Positions 33,201 through 42,790 of a stretch of 64,000 nt of DNA are shown here, piece after piece. The position numbers and the translations under genes are program-made. Source of the stretch: Apoderus coryli (taxonomy: Eukaryota; Arthropoda; Insecta; Coleoptera; Attelabidae). Numbering within the stretch: the first letter of the stretch is position 1; each line of letters opens with the position of its first letter. The DNA lies in NCBI GenBank assembly GCA_911728435.2, contig OU452199.1, forward strand, positions 9,372,860-9,436,859, given 5' to 3'. The notes below the pieces were generated by a model, which did no database searches, was not told the origin of the DNA, and was given only the letters and a program-made list of their open reading frames with translations.

Positions 33201-35490
33201 GAAAATAGCTATTTTTAGTACACATATGATCTGCTTCAACAACACTCATGTGTCCACTGTCTAAATAATCTTGCATAAAACTTGAGTACATTTTATGCAA
33301 TTCTGAATTTTTTGTGAAACGATTTTCTAACAATAAAAAACGTCGATGTGCCATAGAAAACGTGTCTCCTATATCAGGTTCTATTTCATGTTTAAACGGT
33401 AAACTAACTATAAATCTACCCGAAGTATCCCTAGTAACAGTTTTTTGAAATAATTCTTCGCATTTAATCTCCTCTGGCGACAAAAAAGATTTATTATCGA
33501 TACGCTCAAGTTCCCAGAATTTTTTAATATTATTATTCAATTCTAATTCGATAGAACTACAAAAAGAGAGTATAGATGAATTTAAAGCTACGGGATTTTG
33601 AATTTTTCCAAGTAAAATCCAACCAAATTCTGTTTCTAAGGTGGTAGGTTGCCCTGGTTCTCCCATAATACGACCTGATTTAAGAATAAATGGCACAAGT
33701 TCAGCACCTATAAGCATTTCAACGGGTTTCGATATATAAAATTTGCTATCAGCCAAATTAAGATTATCCAAGTATTTCCAAGACGAACGGTTTATGTTTA
33801 TGCCAGGCATATTTGCACATATACGAGGTAAAATAACCGCTTCAAATGAAAATGTAGGCGAAGATTTACCAGTGGGTTTAACTATACAAGAAGTCATGCC
33901 CTTTGACGAAGAAGTAGTTATTTGATTTATGCCAATAATTGGAAGAGAACAACTTGTTCTAGAAAGTCCTAATCTTTGAACGCAACTTTCTACAATAAAA
34001 TTAGCTTGACTTGCTGTATCAATCAAAGCTCTAACGGTTTGGAATGTGCCCAAAGCATCTTGAACCTCCACTAAAGCAGTAGATAAAAGAACTGTTGAAG
34101 TGGAACACCCTGTATATGAGTGACAACTAACTACAGGATCTGAACTCTCCTGTGTACTTTCTGAAATATTTGACGAAGTATTTTGCATTTGAATCTGTGT
34201 ATTTGACGACGTATTAGAATTTGAATTTGTATTATTTAAATGCAACAATGTATGATGTTTGTTTGAACAAACGCGACACGAAAATGTAGATTTACAATCT
34301 TTAACACGGTGAGACGAATATAAACAATTAATGCATAAATTTAATTGTTTAATGTAGGCAAAACGGTCTTGAGGAGACTTCGAAATGAAATTAGGACATT
34401 GAGCGAGAGATCGATGATTTTTCGTATTGCAAAGAGTACAATTTTTATTACGAGGGCTAGTTAATACTGTATTTGAAACGAAAGCAGATCTAGAATTTCT
34501 CTGTGGAGTACCAACATATTGATTCAATGAAGATTTTTTATAATTATTACTATTTGACTTGACATTTAAAGCTTCATCAAACTCAAGTGCTTCCACAGCT
34601 CGACAACGACTATCTAAAAAATCATAAAGTTCTTTATACTTAGGTATGTCCGATTCTGTATACTGATATTCAAAATTTGCTTTAAGTTCATTATCAACTT
34701 TTTCGGAAAGCATCATAAATAATAAGAAATCCCATTCATCGACCTTAAAACCTAAATTTCTTAGACATTCAATGTTATTCGAAAAAACTTCCAACAATTT
34801 TCTAAGTTCATTAGAACATTTTGATTTAACAATACTACAATTTTTTAGTTCCCTATAATACCTGGAAGCCAGTCGTCTTTTACTTTGATACTTTTTGATA
34901 AGTGCATCATAGGCTTTTTGATAATTTTGTTCCGAAACTGTCAACGATCTAATAGTATTCAAAGCATCTTTTTCTATCGATAATCGCAAATAATCAAATT
35001 TCTCTGCATCAGACAAACTAGAATTTTCATGTATTAATCTATTGAACAAATCAAAAAAATTAGGCCATTTTTCAAAATCACCATCAAACACCGGCAACGT
35101 AACCCTAGGCAATTTTACTTGTGATGTTGAAGCTGCTTCTATAACATTTGTAGCTAATGGACTATTGGCCAACAGATTTTCCGAGAAAATTTGATATTTG
35201 AGAGCTTTTGTTTGGTAATAAAAGTTATCTGTGTCTTTCCTTATGGAGTCTTGTACTTTAAAATCTTCTTCGGACGTTACTAACCCGATAATATCATTAT
35301 GAACACTATCAAACGAGTGATAATGATCTTCTAAATGCTCTAAACAAGCCTGAAACTGAAGTATTTTAGCAGGATCTGCTTGAACTTGATTACCCAATCG
35401 ATATGCATCGACGATCCGATTAATGAAAGTCAATCTTCTCTTTTCCAACACAGAAATCTTCCGTTCTATATCGCCGCCTTTTTCTGTCAT
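30229..35490 (-). CDS. BEL/Pao Gag-Pol polyprotein
   Basis: A 1753-codon ORF from ATG 35490 to the stop at 30229. Order: an N-terminal DUF1759-like Gag region (about 130-290); three cysteine/histidine knuckles of CxxC type (CTLCNTKNHRSLAQC, CINCLYSSHRVKDC, CRVCSNKHHTLLH); an aspartic protease ALIDTASQ (D491); a reverse transcriptase with YVDD at about 902-905; RNase H with FCDAS and an AWSDSQ motif; an integrase with an HPGLKTIHH...CxxC zinc region and catalytic D1468, D1534 and E1576; a DUF5641-type C-terminus ending in KVCPLPNQ. Length and order fit BEL/Pao. No frameshift or stop was found. This gene would support copying and insertion of the element. Confidence 0.96.
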   Translation of the reverse strand: MTEKGGDIERKISVLEKRRLTFINRIVDAYRLGNQVQADPAKILQFQACLEHLEDHYHSFDSVHNDIIGLVTSEEDFKVQDSIRKDTDNFYYQTKALKYQIFSENLLANSPLATNVIEAASTSQVKLPRVTLPVFDGDFEKWPNFFDLFNRLIHENSSLSDAEKFDYLRLSIEKDALNTIRSLTVSEQNYQKAYDALIKKYQSKRRLASRYYRELKNCSIVKSKCSNELRKLLEVFSNNIECLRNLGFKVDEWDFLLFMMLSEKVDNELKANFEYQYTESDIPKYKELYDFLDSRCRAVEALEFDEALNVKSNSNNYKKSSLNQYVGTPQRNSRSAFVSNTVLTSPRNKNCTLCNTKNHRSLAQCPNFISKSPQDRFAYIKQLNLCINCLYSSHRVKDCKSTFSCRVCSNKHHTLLHLNNTNSNSNTSSNTQIQMQNTSSNISESTQESSDPVVSCHSYTGCSTSTVLLSTALVEVQDALGTFQTVRALIDTASQANFIVESCVQRLGLSRTSCSLPIIGINQITTSSSKGMTSCIVKPTGKSSPTFSFEAVILPRICANMPGININRSSWKYLDNLNLADSKFYISKPVEMLIGAELVPFILKSGRIMGEPGQPTTLETEFGWILLGKIQNPVALNSSILSFCSSIELELNNNIKKFWELERIDNKSFLSPEEIKCEELFQKTVTRDTSGRFIVSLPFKHEIEPDIGDTFSMAHRRFLLLENRFTKNSELHKMYSSFMQDYLDSGHMSVVEADHMCTKNSYFLPHHCVVKPDSTTTKLRVVFDASAKGSKNVSLNDCLLTGPKLQTDIVEVLLLFRLHNIAFVADIKQMYRQILVSPSHRKYQRILWRFSPIDPIGHYQLNTVSFGVVSAPFLAIRTLLHLASLEEENYPRACKVLQNNIYVDDIVCGASSTKEAISLQKELCSLLESAGFQLRKFASNSPEFLSSVASSDIDQHLFSFDKEEPSFVKVLGLQWDPNRDIFFFRCQPLDKPCTKRNILSQIARIFDPLGFLSPITLLAKHLMQQLWAANIDWDVLAPDFIVAKWERILREMPELSNVQIARCLSLDAVFRVDIHGFCDASMIGYAAVVYFRIEYTDGSIKICFVIAKTRVNPLKTQSIPRLELCAAVLLTDLITFVKKTYSTFVTIDKIYAWSDSQIVLAWLSSSPHRWKVFVANRVAHIQENVHFDPWHYVQSLHNSADCASKGVFPLELISHKLWWYGPEFLMRDKNTWPCSRDDVHDASDIYCEERKAVLLVENQSDCLESYQIVDYLLDHFSSLSKIQRILAYCNLFVVILKNRLFKNLNNKDCKLTNTELNNSLLIIVKRVQCVTFSDIISKIQNSLILPKNFRKLAPFLDEHGLLRVGGRLRHSSLAYDVKHPLLLPSNHKLTELVIERVHKEFLHPGLKTIHHLILQQFWILSARRVIKKCISKCVKCFRANPKVAIPYMGDLPTCRISQLKCFSHVAVDYAGPFSIVMNRIRGSVRLKSYICIFVCCATKAIHLELVSDLTSEAFLAAFKRFVARRGRCSDIYSDNGKNFVGANAQLISLSKEISQELNIRWHFNPPSAPHFNGLVEAGVKSVKTHLYRVVGEQIFSFEEFYTFLTLVESVLNSRPLCAQSIDPNDLYPLTPGHFLTLEPLNSVSYPDLSNINPNRLNRWQLLQQLHASFWKRWSSEYLHTLQQRSKWFSTSTKLETNTLVLLKDELKPPLQWSLGRIIDIHPGSDGHVRVVTVKTKDGVYKRPIAKVCPLPNQ

Positions 35491-35758
35491 TATTGTTTGT
35501 AGAACAAATTATTGAAAAAGAAAACTACAGTACGAGTATACGAAAATTAATTATTATAAGGGTTATAAATGAAAATTTTGATTCGATTTGTATATCTACG
35601 AGATAGATGCTATGTATTCCAATACAACAAAATAGGTAGGATAGCGCAAAAAATTCTTTTGATAAAAACACTTGCTTTTGTATGAAATAAAATAAATTCA
35701 AGATGGCTAAATATTTAAAAATTGAAATTAAACAATTTGGCGAAGAAGGGCCAAATGA

Positions 35759-36236
35759 TGTATAGTAAATGCAATGATTAACTATTTTTTCTTTAATGGA
35801 CTGTATTAGTAGGTTGCACAAGTTCAATATTTAAATTCCAATTTTTTTTCTGTTAAGATAATAGAGCGACGCGATTAAAATTAACGTGGCCTACCTTTTA
35901 ATGCTGCAGTTCTGTTGCGGGGCCCCGTTCTAATCCAATCTGATGTCACTCTCCAATGTTCTCCACTTTCACACAATTATTAGGTATATATTTTGCCACA
36001 GTAACTTCAAGAGTAATTTTAAAGGTACATATAACTTTTTGTTTAAATAAAAAGGACGGCCAACTTTCTGCGAACGTTATTATTTCTTCTCCCCGGTCTA
36101 TCCATTCAAAAACGGTCACGAACGAAAATTATGCGCGGGACTTGTGCGCCCCAGCAATTAATGGTTTATCGATAATCATTGAACAATCGATAAAATAATT
36201 TTCTTATTTATTCATTACTAGCGATATGCTCGTACA
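35759..36236 (-). repeat. BEL/Pao 5' LTR (right in this orientation)
   Basis: Partner of 29581-30058. On the minus strand it should hold the promoter for the 1753-codon ORF, with a leader of about 268 bases (35758-35491) between LTR and ATG. Confidence 0.95.
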
Positions 36237-36325
36237 CATAATAAGTCATTCAATAGGGCCGTAGGATAAGTAAGAAAAAAAAAAGAAAATTTTGGCAAAA
36301 CTCGATTTTATTATTCAACATAGTT

Positions 36326-37248
36326 TAATTACAATCAAAACTAACTCCATCGACTCCAATAGTGAATATAGTAGTATCTGGAGTCATTTGAAGGCTACTT
36401 GGAGAAATTATGACTATTTATATACAGATGGATCGATTATGGATGGAAAAGCGGGTTTTGCGGTATATCATCAGAATAGAAATTTGGAGAAGAAATTCAA
36501 ACTCCCATCTAATGCATCAATCTTCACAGCAGAACTTGTAGCAATAAAAGAAGCAATTAGGTACTGTATTGTATTTGAACATAATAATAAATTTGTTATT
36601 TTCTCGGACAGTGGTTCAGCAGTAGAAGCTATAAAGAATGCTACCCAATTAAATGTTTCAGATTATATTATTTTAGACATCCTGGAATTATATAATAACC
36701 TGTTGAACAATAACAAAATCTTAGAAATTGCTTGGATTAAATCACATGCTGGTATAAGTGGAAACGAAAAAGCTGACATACTGGCCAATAAAGAAGCAAC
36801 AAAAACAGGACAAATTATTATAAACTTTAAATTACCAACAACTGACATTATACCTTTAGCCAAATTAAAAGTAAGTTGGCAACAGTTATACTCACAGTCA
36901 CAGACTGGTCAGAAATTCAAAATTCTAGAATCATGTATTGGGACAAAACCTTGGTTTTATAATAATCAAAACAGAACGTTAATTAGGACCATATGTCGGC
37001 TTCGAAGTAGCCATGCTCTATATCCAACATATAAATATCGAATAGGATTGCAGCAATCAGAAAATTGTGAATGTGAAGAGATTGGTAGTATGGAACATGT
37101 AATATTCGAGTGTATTGATAAACAATGTCATATTAATGTATTATATAACCGTATTGTAAAGGCGGGAGTTGCGCTCCCCACAAATGTAATGCAAATGTTG
37201 AAATGCAACAAACTTTATATACACATCTATGATTTTTTTTGTAAATAG
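36326..37248 (+). CDS. Non-LTR RNase H and C-terminal domain, 5'-truncated
   Basis: The open frame runs from mariner sequence (36292) into the insert and stops at 37248. About 306 codons belong to the non-LTR element. Motifs: LYTDGSIMDGKAGFAVY (first D), FTAELVAIKEAI (E), IFSDSGSAVEAIK (second D), AWIKSHAGISGNEKAD (last D). All four RNase H catalytic positions are present. A terminal cysteine/histidine cluster CECEEIGSMEHVIFEC follows. RT and endonuclease are missing through truncation. Probably I/R1/Jockey-like; it differs from the copy at 6391-7648. It has no start codon of its own. Confidence 0.85.
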
Positions 37249-37409
37249 GCAAACAAAAATTTGAAAAAAAAAACTATCCAACAATAATTAATATACAAAA
37301 AACAAAAACAAAAAAGGCCGATCATCGGTTTGTTCACGATATAAGTAACTCCTAAATTGGAGAGTTGGTCAGTCGGCCAGTTAATTTCGCCAGTGTCATT
37401 AAAAAAAAA
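36326..37409 (+). mobile_element. 5'-truncated non-LTR retrotransposon inserted in mariner
   Basis: A 16-bp target duplication ATTATTCAACATAGTT lies at 36310-36325 and 37410-37425, and the insert ends in ten A residues (37400-37409). A variable-length duplication plus poly(A) is the mark of target-primed reverse transcription. Both duplication copies match the mariner untranslated region, which fixes the order of insertion: mariner first, non-LTR second. Confidence 0.92.
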
Positions 37410-37424
37410 ATTATTCAACATAGT

Positions 37425-38406
37425 TGTTTTCGAGGTCAATACGAGTATAGCGATTTTCCAATTTTTTGGTACCACTTCTATTTCTCTTTCTCGTCAAAAT
37501 AGGCCTCAGTTTCAGCGATTACTTTATCATTGGACTTGAAATCTGTAAACAGGAAAAAGTCACTGGGGGCTAAATATGGAGAATACGATCCAAGCAATTC
37601 CAAGTCCTATTCATTCAATTTTGCCATAGTTTTCATCGATTTGTGACACCGTGCATTGTCTTGGTGAAACAACACTTTTTTCTTTTGCAAATGTGGCCGT
37701 TTCTTTGCGATTTCAGCCTTGAATCGATGCAAAAGTGCACAGTAATAGTCGCTGTTGATGGTGATTCCTTTTTGGAGGTATTCGATGAATATTATTCCGT
37801 TCGCATTCCAAAATACAGACGCCATCACCTTACCGGCCGATTGTTGCGTCTTTGCTCGCTTTGCACTGGGTTCGTCGATTGCTGCGATTGCTGTCCACTC
37901 AGCTGACTGTCTTTCGGATTCTGGTGTGTAATAGTGAAGCCCTGTTTCATCCATTGTCACATATCGACGATAGAATTCCATTTTATTGCGGTTTAACAGC
38001 GCCAAACACTCCTCTGAAACATCAATTCGTTGTTGTTTTTGGTCGACTGTGAGCTCAAGCGGCACCCATTTTGCACAGAGCTTTCGCATTACCAAATGTT
38101 CATGTAATTTGGTAAAAAAAACACTACCATCTGATATATTTACAATGTCAGCTAACTCGTGCACCTTCAATTTGCGATTGTCCATAACCAATTAGTGAAT
38201 TTTTTTCTGGAATAACAGCCTCATTTGGGCGTCAACTGCGCTCTGCATCATTTGTGCTGGTATGACCACGTTTAAATTCAGCAATCCACTTCTCTACCAT
38301 TTGTCTCGATGGAACAGAGTTCGGATAATTTTTAGCATGCCAGTATTTGGTATCCATTGAATTTTTTTCATCAAAAAGCAATGGTTCATCAAAACTCGAA
38401 ATTCAT
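37425..38406 (-). pseudogene. Mariner transposase, broken by stops
   Basis: On the minus strand it starts at ATG 38406 (NEFRVLMNHCFLMKK). It has a damaged paired helix-turn-helix region with frameshifts to about 38190, then a 194-codon open stretch containing WVPLELTVDQKQQR, VTMDETGLHYYTPES (first D) and VLFHQDNARCHKS (second D). After a stop at 37607 the same gene continues with SPYLAPSDFFLF (third D, the DD34D signature region) and ETEAYFDEKEK, followed by more stops. The motifs match the mauritiana/SETMAR-like mariners. Inactive. Confidence 0.88.
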
Positions 38407-38611
38407 TTTTTTCAATATCAAACGTTGCTTCCTACAAAATGTTATAACTCACGCATCAATAGTCAGATTGCTGTCAAAAGTATATACGTATCGTTTGAAG
38501 GTTAGTACTAAATAAAAATTATATGGAAAAAATTTTAGTAACGCTATCTATGTGTCATCCTACAGACTTATTGAATAACCTAATATATCTACAATATCCC
38601 TCTGCATTTAA

Positions 38612-38745
38612 GCACTCTCTTACCCTGACGAGCTCATAATAAGAGCGAAACGAATTCGTCAGTATCTGTCGACCCAAGGCTCGGTCGGATTCTCCTGAAT
38701 TAGACTGAGGCCCTGCTAAATTAAACAAAATGCCTTGTCTAGGTA
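38612..38745 (+). repeat. Hammerhead-bearing short dispersed repeat, copy 1
   Basis: About 130 bp shared with 50431-50562 in the same orientation. Common words are CTGACGAGCTCATAATAAG, GTCAGTATC, CTGTCGAC, TTAGACTGAGG, CCTGCTA and TTAAACAAAAT. No ORF. The size suits a SINE-like or retrozyme-like unit, but I cannot define ends or a tRNA-like promoter. Confidence 0.75.
38620..38666 (+). ncRNA. Hammerhead ribozyme motif, intact core, weak stem I
   Basis: CTGACGA at 38625-38631 fits the CUGANGA box. Stem II pairs GCTC 38632-38635 with GAGC 38643-38646 around a 7-base loop. G38647, A, A and A38650 give the GAAA box including A15.1. Stem III pairs ACG with CGT (38650-38652 and 38657-38659, loop AATT), and C38660 is the cleavage-site H17 (GUC). 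All core nucleotides are as in known hammerheads. Stem I is reduced to three pairs (38621-38623 with 38662-38664) because the pair next to the core is C-A. It may therefore be slow or dead. Confidence 0.7.
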
Positions 38746-38749
38746 AAAC

Positions 38750-41290
38750 CAGCAATCTTGTACGCTATGCTACAAAATGGGTTCCTTTTTATTATATTTA
38801 CGGCCACAAATTAATGTGATTTTTATGGTATCAACACTTTGTTTTGATGAATTAATTAAAATTTTCTTCTTCTATAGAAAGTTTCATAATAATTGTGAAT
38901 CTCAGCATCCAATCTCAGTTTCCAATTTTAATACTGAAGTTAAGCGCTATATGTTTTAAAACCCGTAAGGTGACCGATAGAGCTGAGATGATTCAGTACA
39001 ACAGCGCCTCATAGGAATTTCGATTTGGTCATTTTTACAAATACAACCATTGCATTGGAGTAAACAGGATCTTTGGAAAGTAGAATTCAATAGAAAAAGG
39101 TATGTTAAGACAAAATCTATATTATCAATAGATAATAAAGTCGCACAAAGCTAAAATTCATAAGCAAGGAAACTCCACGCAATAAGTTTACCTAATAGGT
39201 ATATTATACTCCATGAGTACTAAAAACTAAAACAACCAAATATGTTTTTTCGAAGCTACGAGCTTCATCGCCAGTGGTTAAAGGTTTATTGGACGTGGTT
39301 AATTAATTTGAAAATGGTAAATAAAAAGACAATACCATTTATGTTGTGGATGATTGTATCGTATGTTTTAGACATTTTTAGTTTTCTTATCATACTCCAC
39401 TTTAGTATGGACTATTTTTTAAAAATAACATTTAAAATTTATCATCAGAATTCTTGGCAAATTGGCAACATGCAACCAGATATTTATTTACCTCTGTGTA
39501 TCGCCTGGAACGACAATATAATAATATGCAACTAAAGCTTTAGTCATGCTGAGTGAAGCGTGTCATTGACAGCTAGAACGACGCATCATTAAATACCCAT
39601 TTTACTTGTAGAGGAGATGTGCCCTAGTTTTAGACGGTTGCATACCTGCTCAATTAGAGCAATACGACAACAGATTGTCACATCTAAGTTGCTTCAAACA
39701 GGTCGTATTGAAAGTAGCAGAAAAAAATTAATAATCAATGAATAAAGTTAGATTTCAATGTGTTTGGTGAAAACTACCTATTTACCGCTACTATCTGAGG
39801 CTATAATTATATTTATAGTTCTGTTCATCAAAATATAATACTGTAAAACTTTTATCGGATAATTGCCATATATAATTATTATTACTAGGAGTCGGTATTA
39901 TGAAAGTAAACATTATATGTTTATATTTCAATTATCTCCTGAAAGGATTTTTTCTTGCATAAACTTTTACTATGCATATAATTTAAAATTTATTTTCATA
40001 TCATGCGAAACGACATCTCTATATAATATAACATACAATATCTTTAATAAAAATAATATTTATCATACTCGCGAATATTTTTATTTTTCGTTCATACTCA
40101 TAAACTTCTTGTGTCTCTGTTGTGTTTGTCTCGTGCATTATAGGATAAATAACTGCGTATATAAAACTTTATTATGTTTTCTGTAATATAAAACACCCAT
40201 ATTATTTTACGAAACGTAATCCACGGTTTATAACTGGAAGAGTGCCTACGATCTATTGGCAGTTATTTGTTTTCCATTACGATAATAAGAAACATACCTA
40301 GTGGAACCTATTATAATGATTTTCATTACAATTACCAAAGTTCTAGAACTTCTAGTTTTATGATATTGTTCTAAATTCCTTGTTTACTAATATTATTTTG
40401 TAACATTTCCAATAAAATATTAGATAACAATGTTTTTTACACGTTAACAACAACATAAGTCAGTAGTTATTATGTAATTATTTAAGAGTAAGAAAACATG
40501 TAAAGTTACACAATCTAAGGCGCGAAGTTTAGTCTGAAAATGAATTATAAAACTCGCACTTATAAAGTTTCCAACGAATTCGTTGTAAAAATGAATTATT
40601 GCAACCGACATAAAACGGAGAGTAGAATAACGTAACTATCGGTTATACATTGCTGTATTTTATATCATTATGACTCTTCAGGTTTGCTTTGGTAACCAAT
40701 AATCCAGGTTTAGCGATTGAGCTAAGTAATCTCAATAAAAAATGTCTTTAAATTTTCTGCTTATTGACTTGGAGCACTATAATATTAGAAACATGGAGGT
40801 AAATAAAAAAGAGTAAAAAAATATCGATCAAATAAATGAATTGCAAAAATGTGATCCCAAAACCTATGTCCGTATGTTTTTATAAAAAAGAAAAATGGAA
40901 ATACACGTGAAAATTGACACAAAATTTTAACGTTTATTCTAAAACCAAAATATAACATTGTAAGTTTTATATTTATATATTTTGTTTTAATTAAAGTGTT
41001 CAGATGATGACTTAATATAGACCAAAATTTTACCAATATGTGAAAACGAGTTTCAATTGCGTAGACCTATCACCAATAGAGCTAGTTTGCTTTCACGAGG
41101 ACAAATGAATCATATGAATTAACTACTGAGACACGAATATGATAATTCCGTAATGAATACGAGGTCTTTATAGCCACTAAATTCTAGTTGCATATTATGT
41201 TAGTTCACCTTTGACATAATAAGAGGTAAGGATTTACAAACAAACAAGAAATCCCTTTGGGATTTCCCAGTCGTTTTGTGGTAGTCTTAT
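38750..41290. other. Unannotated AT-rich stretch
   Basis: Only short ORFs without motifs. Nothing assignable. Confidence 0.4.
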
Positions 41291-41295
41291 CTATG

Positions 41296-42365
41296 ACAAA
41301 AGTCATTGAGGGTTATAAAAAAAATTTTAAAAAAAATTAAAAAAAAACAAAAAAATAAATAAAAAAAATGGGACACATACACCCTGTATAAAAATTTTAT
41401 GAGCGCATTCTATCTAAAGATACTGTGAAATATATAAAAAACTTAAAACTAAAATTTTTTTGAAACATTTTTTAACCACCCTGTGCAATAATTTCATAAA
41501 CCAATCTAAAAAACTAAAAAAATCTGAAAATTTTTCTATCTATTACGCCCTGCCGTATCTAAAAATATTGAAAATAAAGTAGATCACCTCTAGGAACTAA
41601 AGAAATCATGAATTCAAATCTAAAAAAATCAAAAGATTATCAAAATATTACTTTTTGGTCCTTAAAAAAAATTAAGAAATATATTTTTGACTCACCCCGT
41701 ATATAAATTTAAAGTGTACGCAAAAATTTTCTAAAGATTTAAAAGTTTTTCGATTGCAATCTGGAAAATGTGGGCTAATTAATGTTTTCTTTTTGTATCA
41801 CCCTGTACTTGCTGCTTATTAATTAATGTTGTTATAATCTGATAAATACTTTAATTGAATAATAAATCTATTTTTCAAAATCAAAAACCTTATAAAATTT
41901 CATACTATAAGATACCATTCGATAGCTTCAAAATCGCAGATAATATTCGAAAGCGTCAAAATGGCTTCCTATATCTCTCTAATTTGAAATTCGTTGGTTT
42001 GTCAGGTTTCCATTTTTAGGACAACCTACTATATCTCTCTATTTTGAAATTCGTTGGTTGCAGTTATTATTCTACCATATCTCTCTAATTTGAAATTCGC
42101 TGGTTTGTTTGATTAATTATTATGTCAGATGGATTTATGTTATAATTTGAAACTACGGAAAATCTCTACTTCTTTGGAGGTGGAGTTCAGTATATTTGCA
42201 TTATTTTTTAGATAATTAAGAATCAGTTTTGACTGAAAATTTTCATATAAAACCTTATATGATGCTTCCAATACACATGGTGCTTCCAATACACACAATT
42301 ATATTTATTGATATTGAAATTTTTTTGTGTGGGGTAGTTGTCACAGTTTATGACATTTGGATAAA
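41296..42365 (+). repeat. Dispersed repeat, copy B
   Basis: Partner of copy A (8987-9826). It starts ACAAAAGTCATTGAGGGTTA and holds three tandem ATCTCTCTA(A/T)TTTGAAATTC units at about 41970-42105, against two plus one weak unit in copy A. It ends after TGTCACAGTTTATGACATTT. It contains a longer AT-rich centre and lacks the tRNA-like insert. Confidence 0.8.
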
Positions 42366-42575
42366 TAGTTGATATCTCCCTCTGCGTCGCACACAAAATG
42401 AACTTTTGTAGATGTGAATAAATTAATTAATAAAATAGTGTGGCCGCATTAAATCCCCGTTGGGATGCAGCAAAAAAAATTTCTATATAGATAGATGGAT
42501 ATATATATAGATTTTCTATCTAGACAGACCTTCGGTGCAGCTTTAAGTTAACTCACATAGATAGCGGTCCTTTTT

Positions 42576-42788
42576 TTGCAGATTTTCGACGACAAAGACA
42601 GCACTATCAGATATCAGCTGGCTGGTATATACAAGGACGTGTCAATATCAACTGACCAAACTCTTATGCAGCGGGAGTGTTATCAGCGTGTTCGGGCCGA
42701 ACTAGTTCGCAGAAAAACTGCTGGTGAGACAAATTTGTTTATTAAATTTAAAAACGGTGTCCCCTCTATAAGCAAATCAAAAAACTAA
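42576..42788 (+). CDS. ORF1 C-terminal end of the non-LTR element
   Basis: About 70 codons with no proper start. The sequence FDDKDSTIRYQLAGIYKDV, then SISTDQTLMQRECYQRVRAE and GETNLFIKFKNGVPSI matches the conserved tail of insect non-LTR ORF1 proteins (TxxQR...RxEL..R...GE..L.I....G.P.I). Its stop (42786-42788) lies just before ORF2. The upstream zinc-finger or coiled-coil part is missing. Confidence 0.6.
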   Translation: MQIFDDKDSTIRYQLAGIYKDVSISTDQTLMQRECYQRVRAELVRRKTAGETNLFIKFKNGVPSISKSKN

Positions 42789-42790
42789 TT

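Larger units (their letters stand above)
29581..36236 (-). mobile_element. Full-length BEL/Pao LTR retrotransposon, apparently young
   Basis: Two 478-bp LTRs (29581-30058 and 35759-36236), which I read as identical, bracket a single 1753-codon ORF on the minus strand. The LTRs start TGT and end ACA. A 5-bp target duplication CATAA flanks the element (29576-29580 and 36237-36241). Total length is 6656 bp. Identical LTRs and an uninterrupted ORF with all catalytic motifs suggest recent insertion. I could not assign the primer-binding site to a particular tRNA; it would start near TTTGGCCCTTC just inside the right-hand LTR. Confidence 0.95.
36241..38583 (-). mobile_element. Mariner transposon carrying a non-LTR insertion
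   Basis: The right tip (minus strand) reads TTAGGTTATTCAATAAGTC, and the left tip ATAAGTCATTCAATAGGGCC. Aligned, both continue with GTAGGAT. TA lies outside each tip (36239-36240 and 38584-38585). Removing the non-LTR insertion 36326-37409 and one copy of its target duplication leaves about 1.24 kb, the normal size for mariner. The BEL/Pao element above is inserted exactly at the left tip. Confidence 0.88.

Noticed and set aside
39242..39535. 97-codon ORF with hydrophobic stretches
   Set aside because: AT-rich sequence commonly gives Phe/Ile/Leu-rich ORFs. No conserved motif, and no sign of splicing or GC-rise as in the 25331 candidate.
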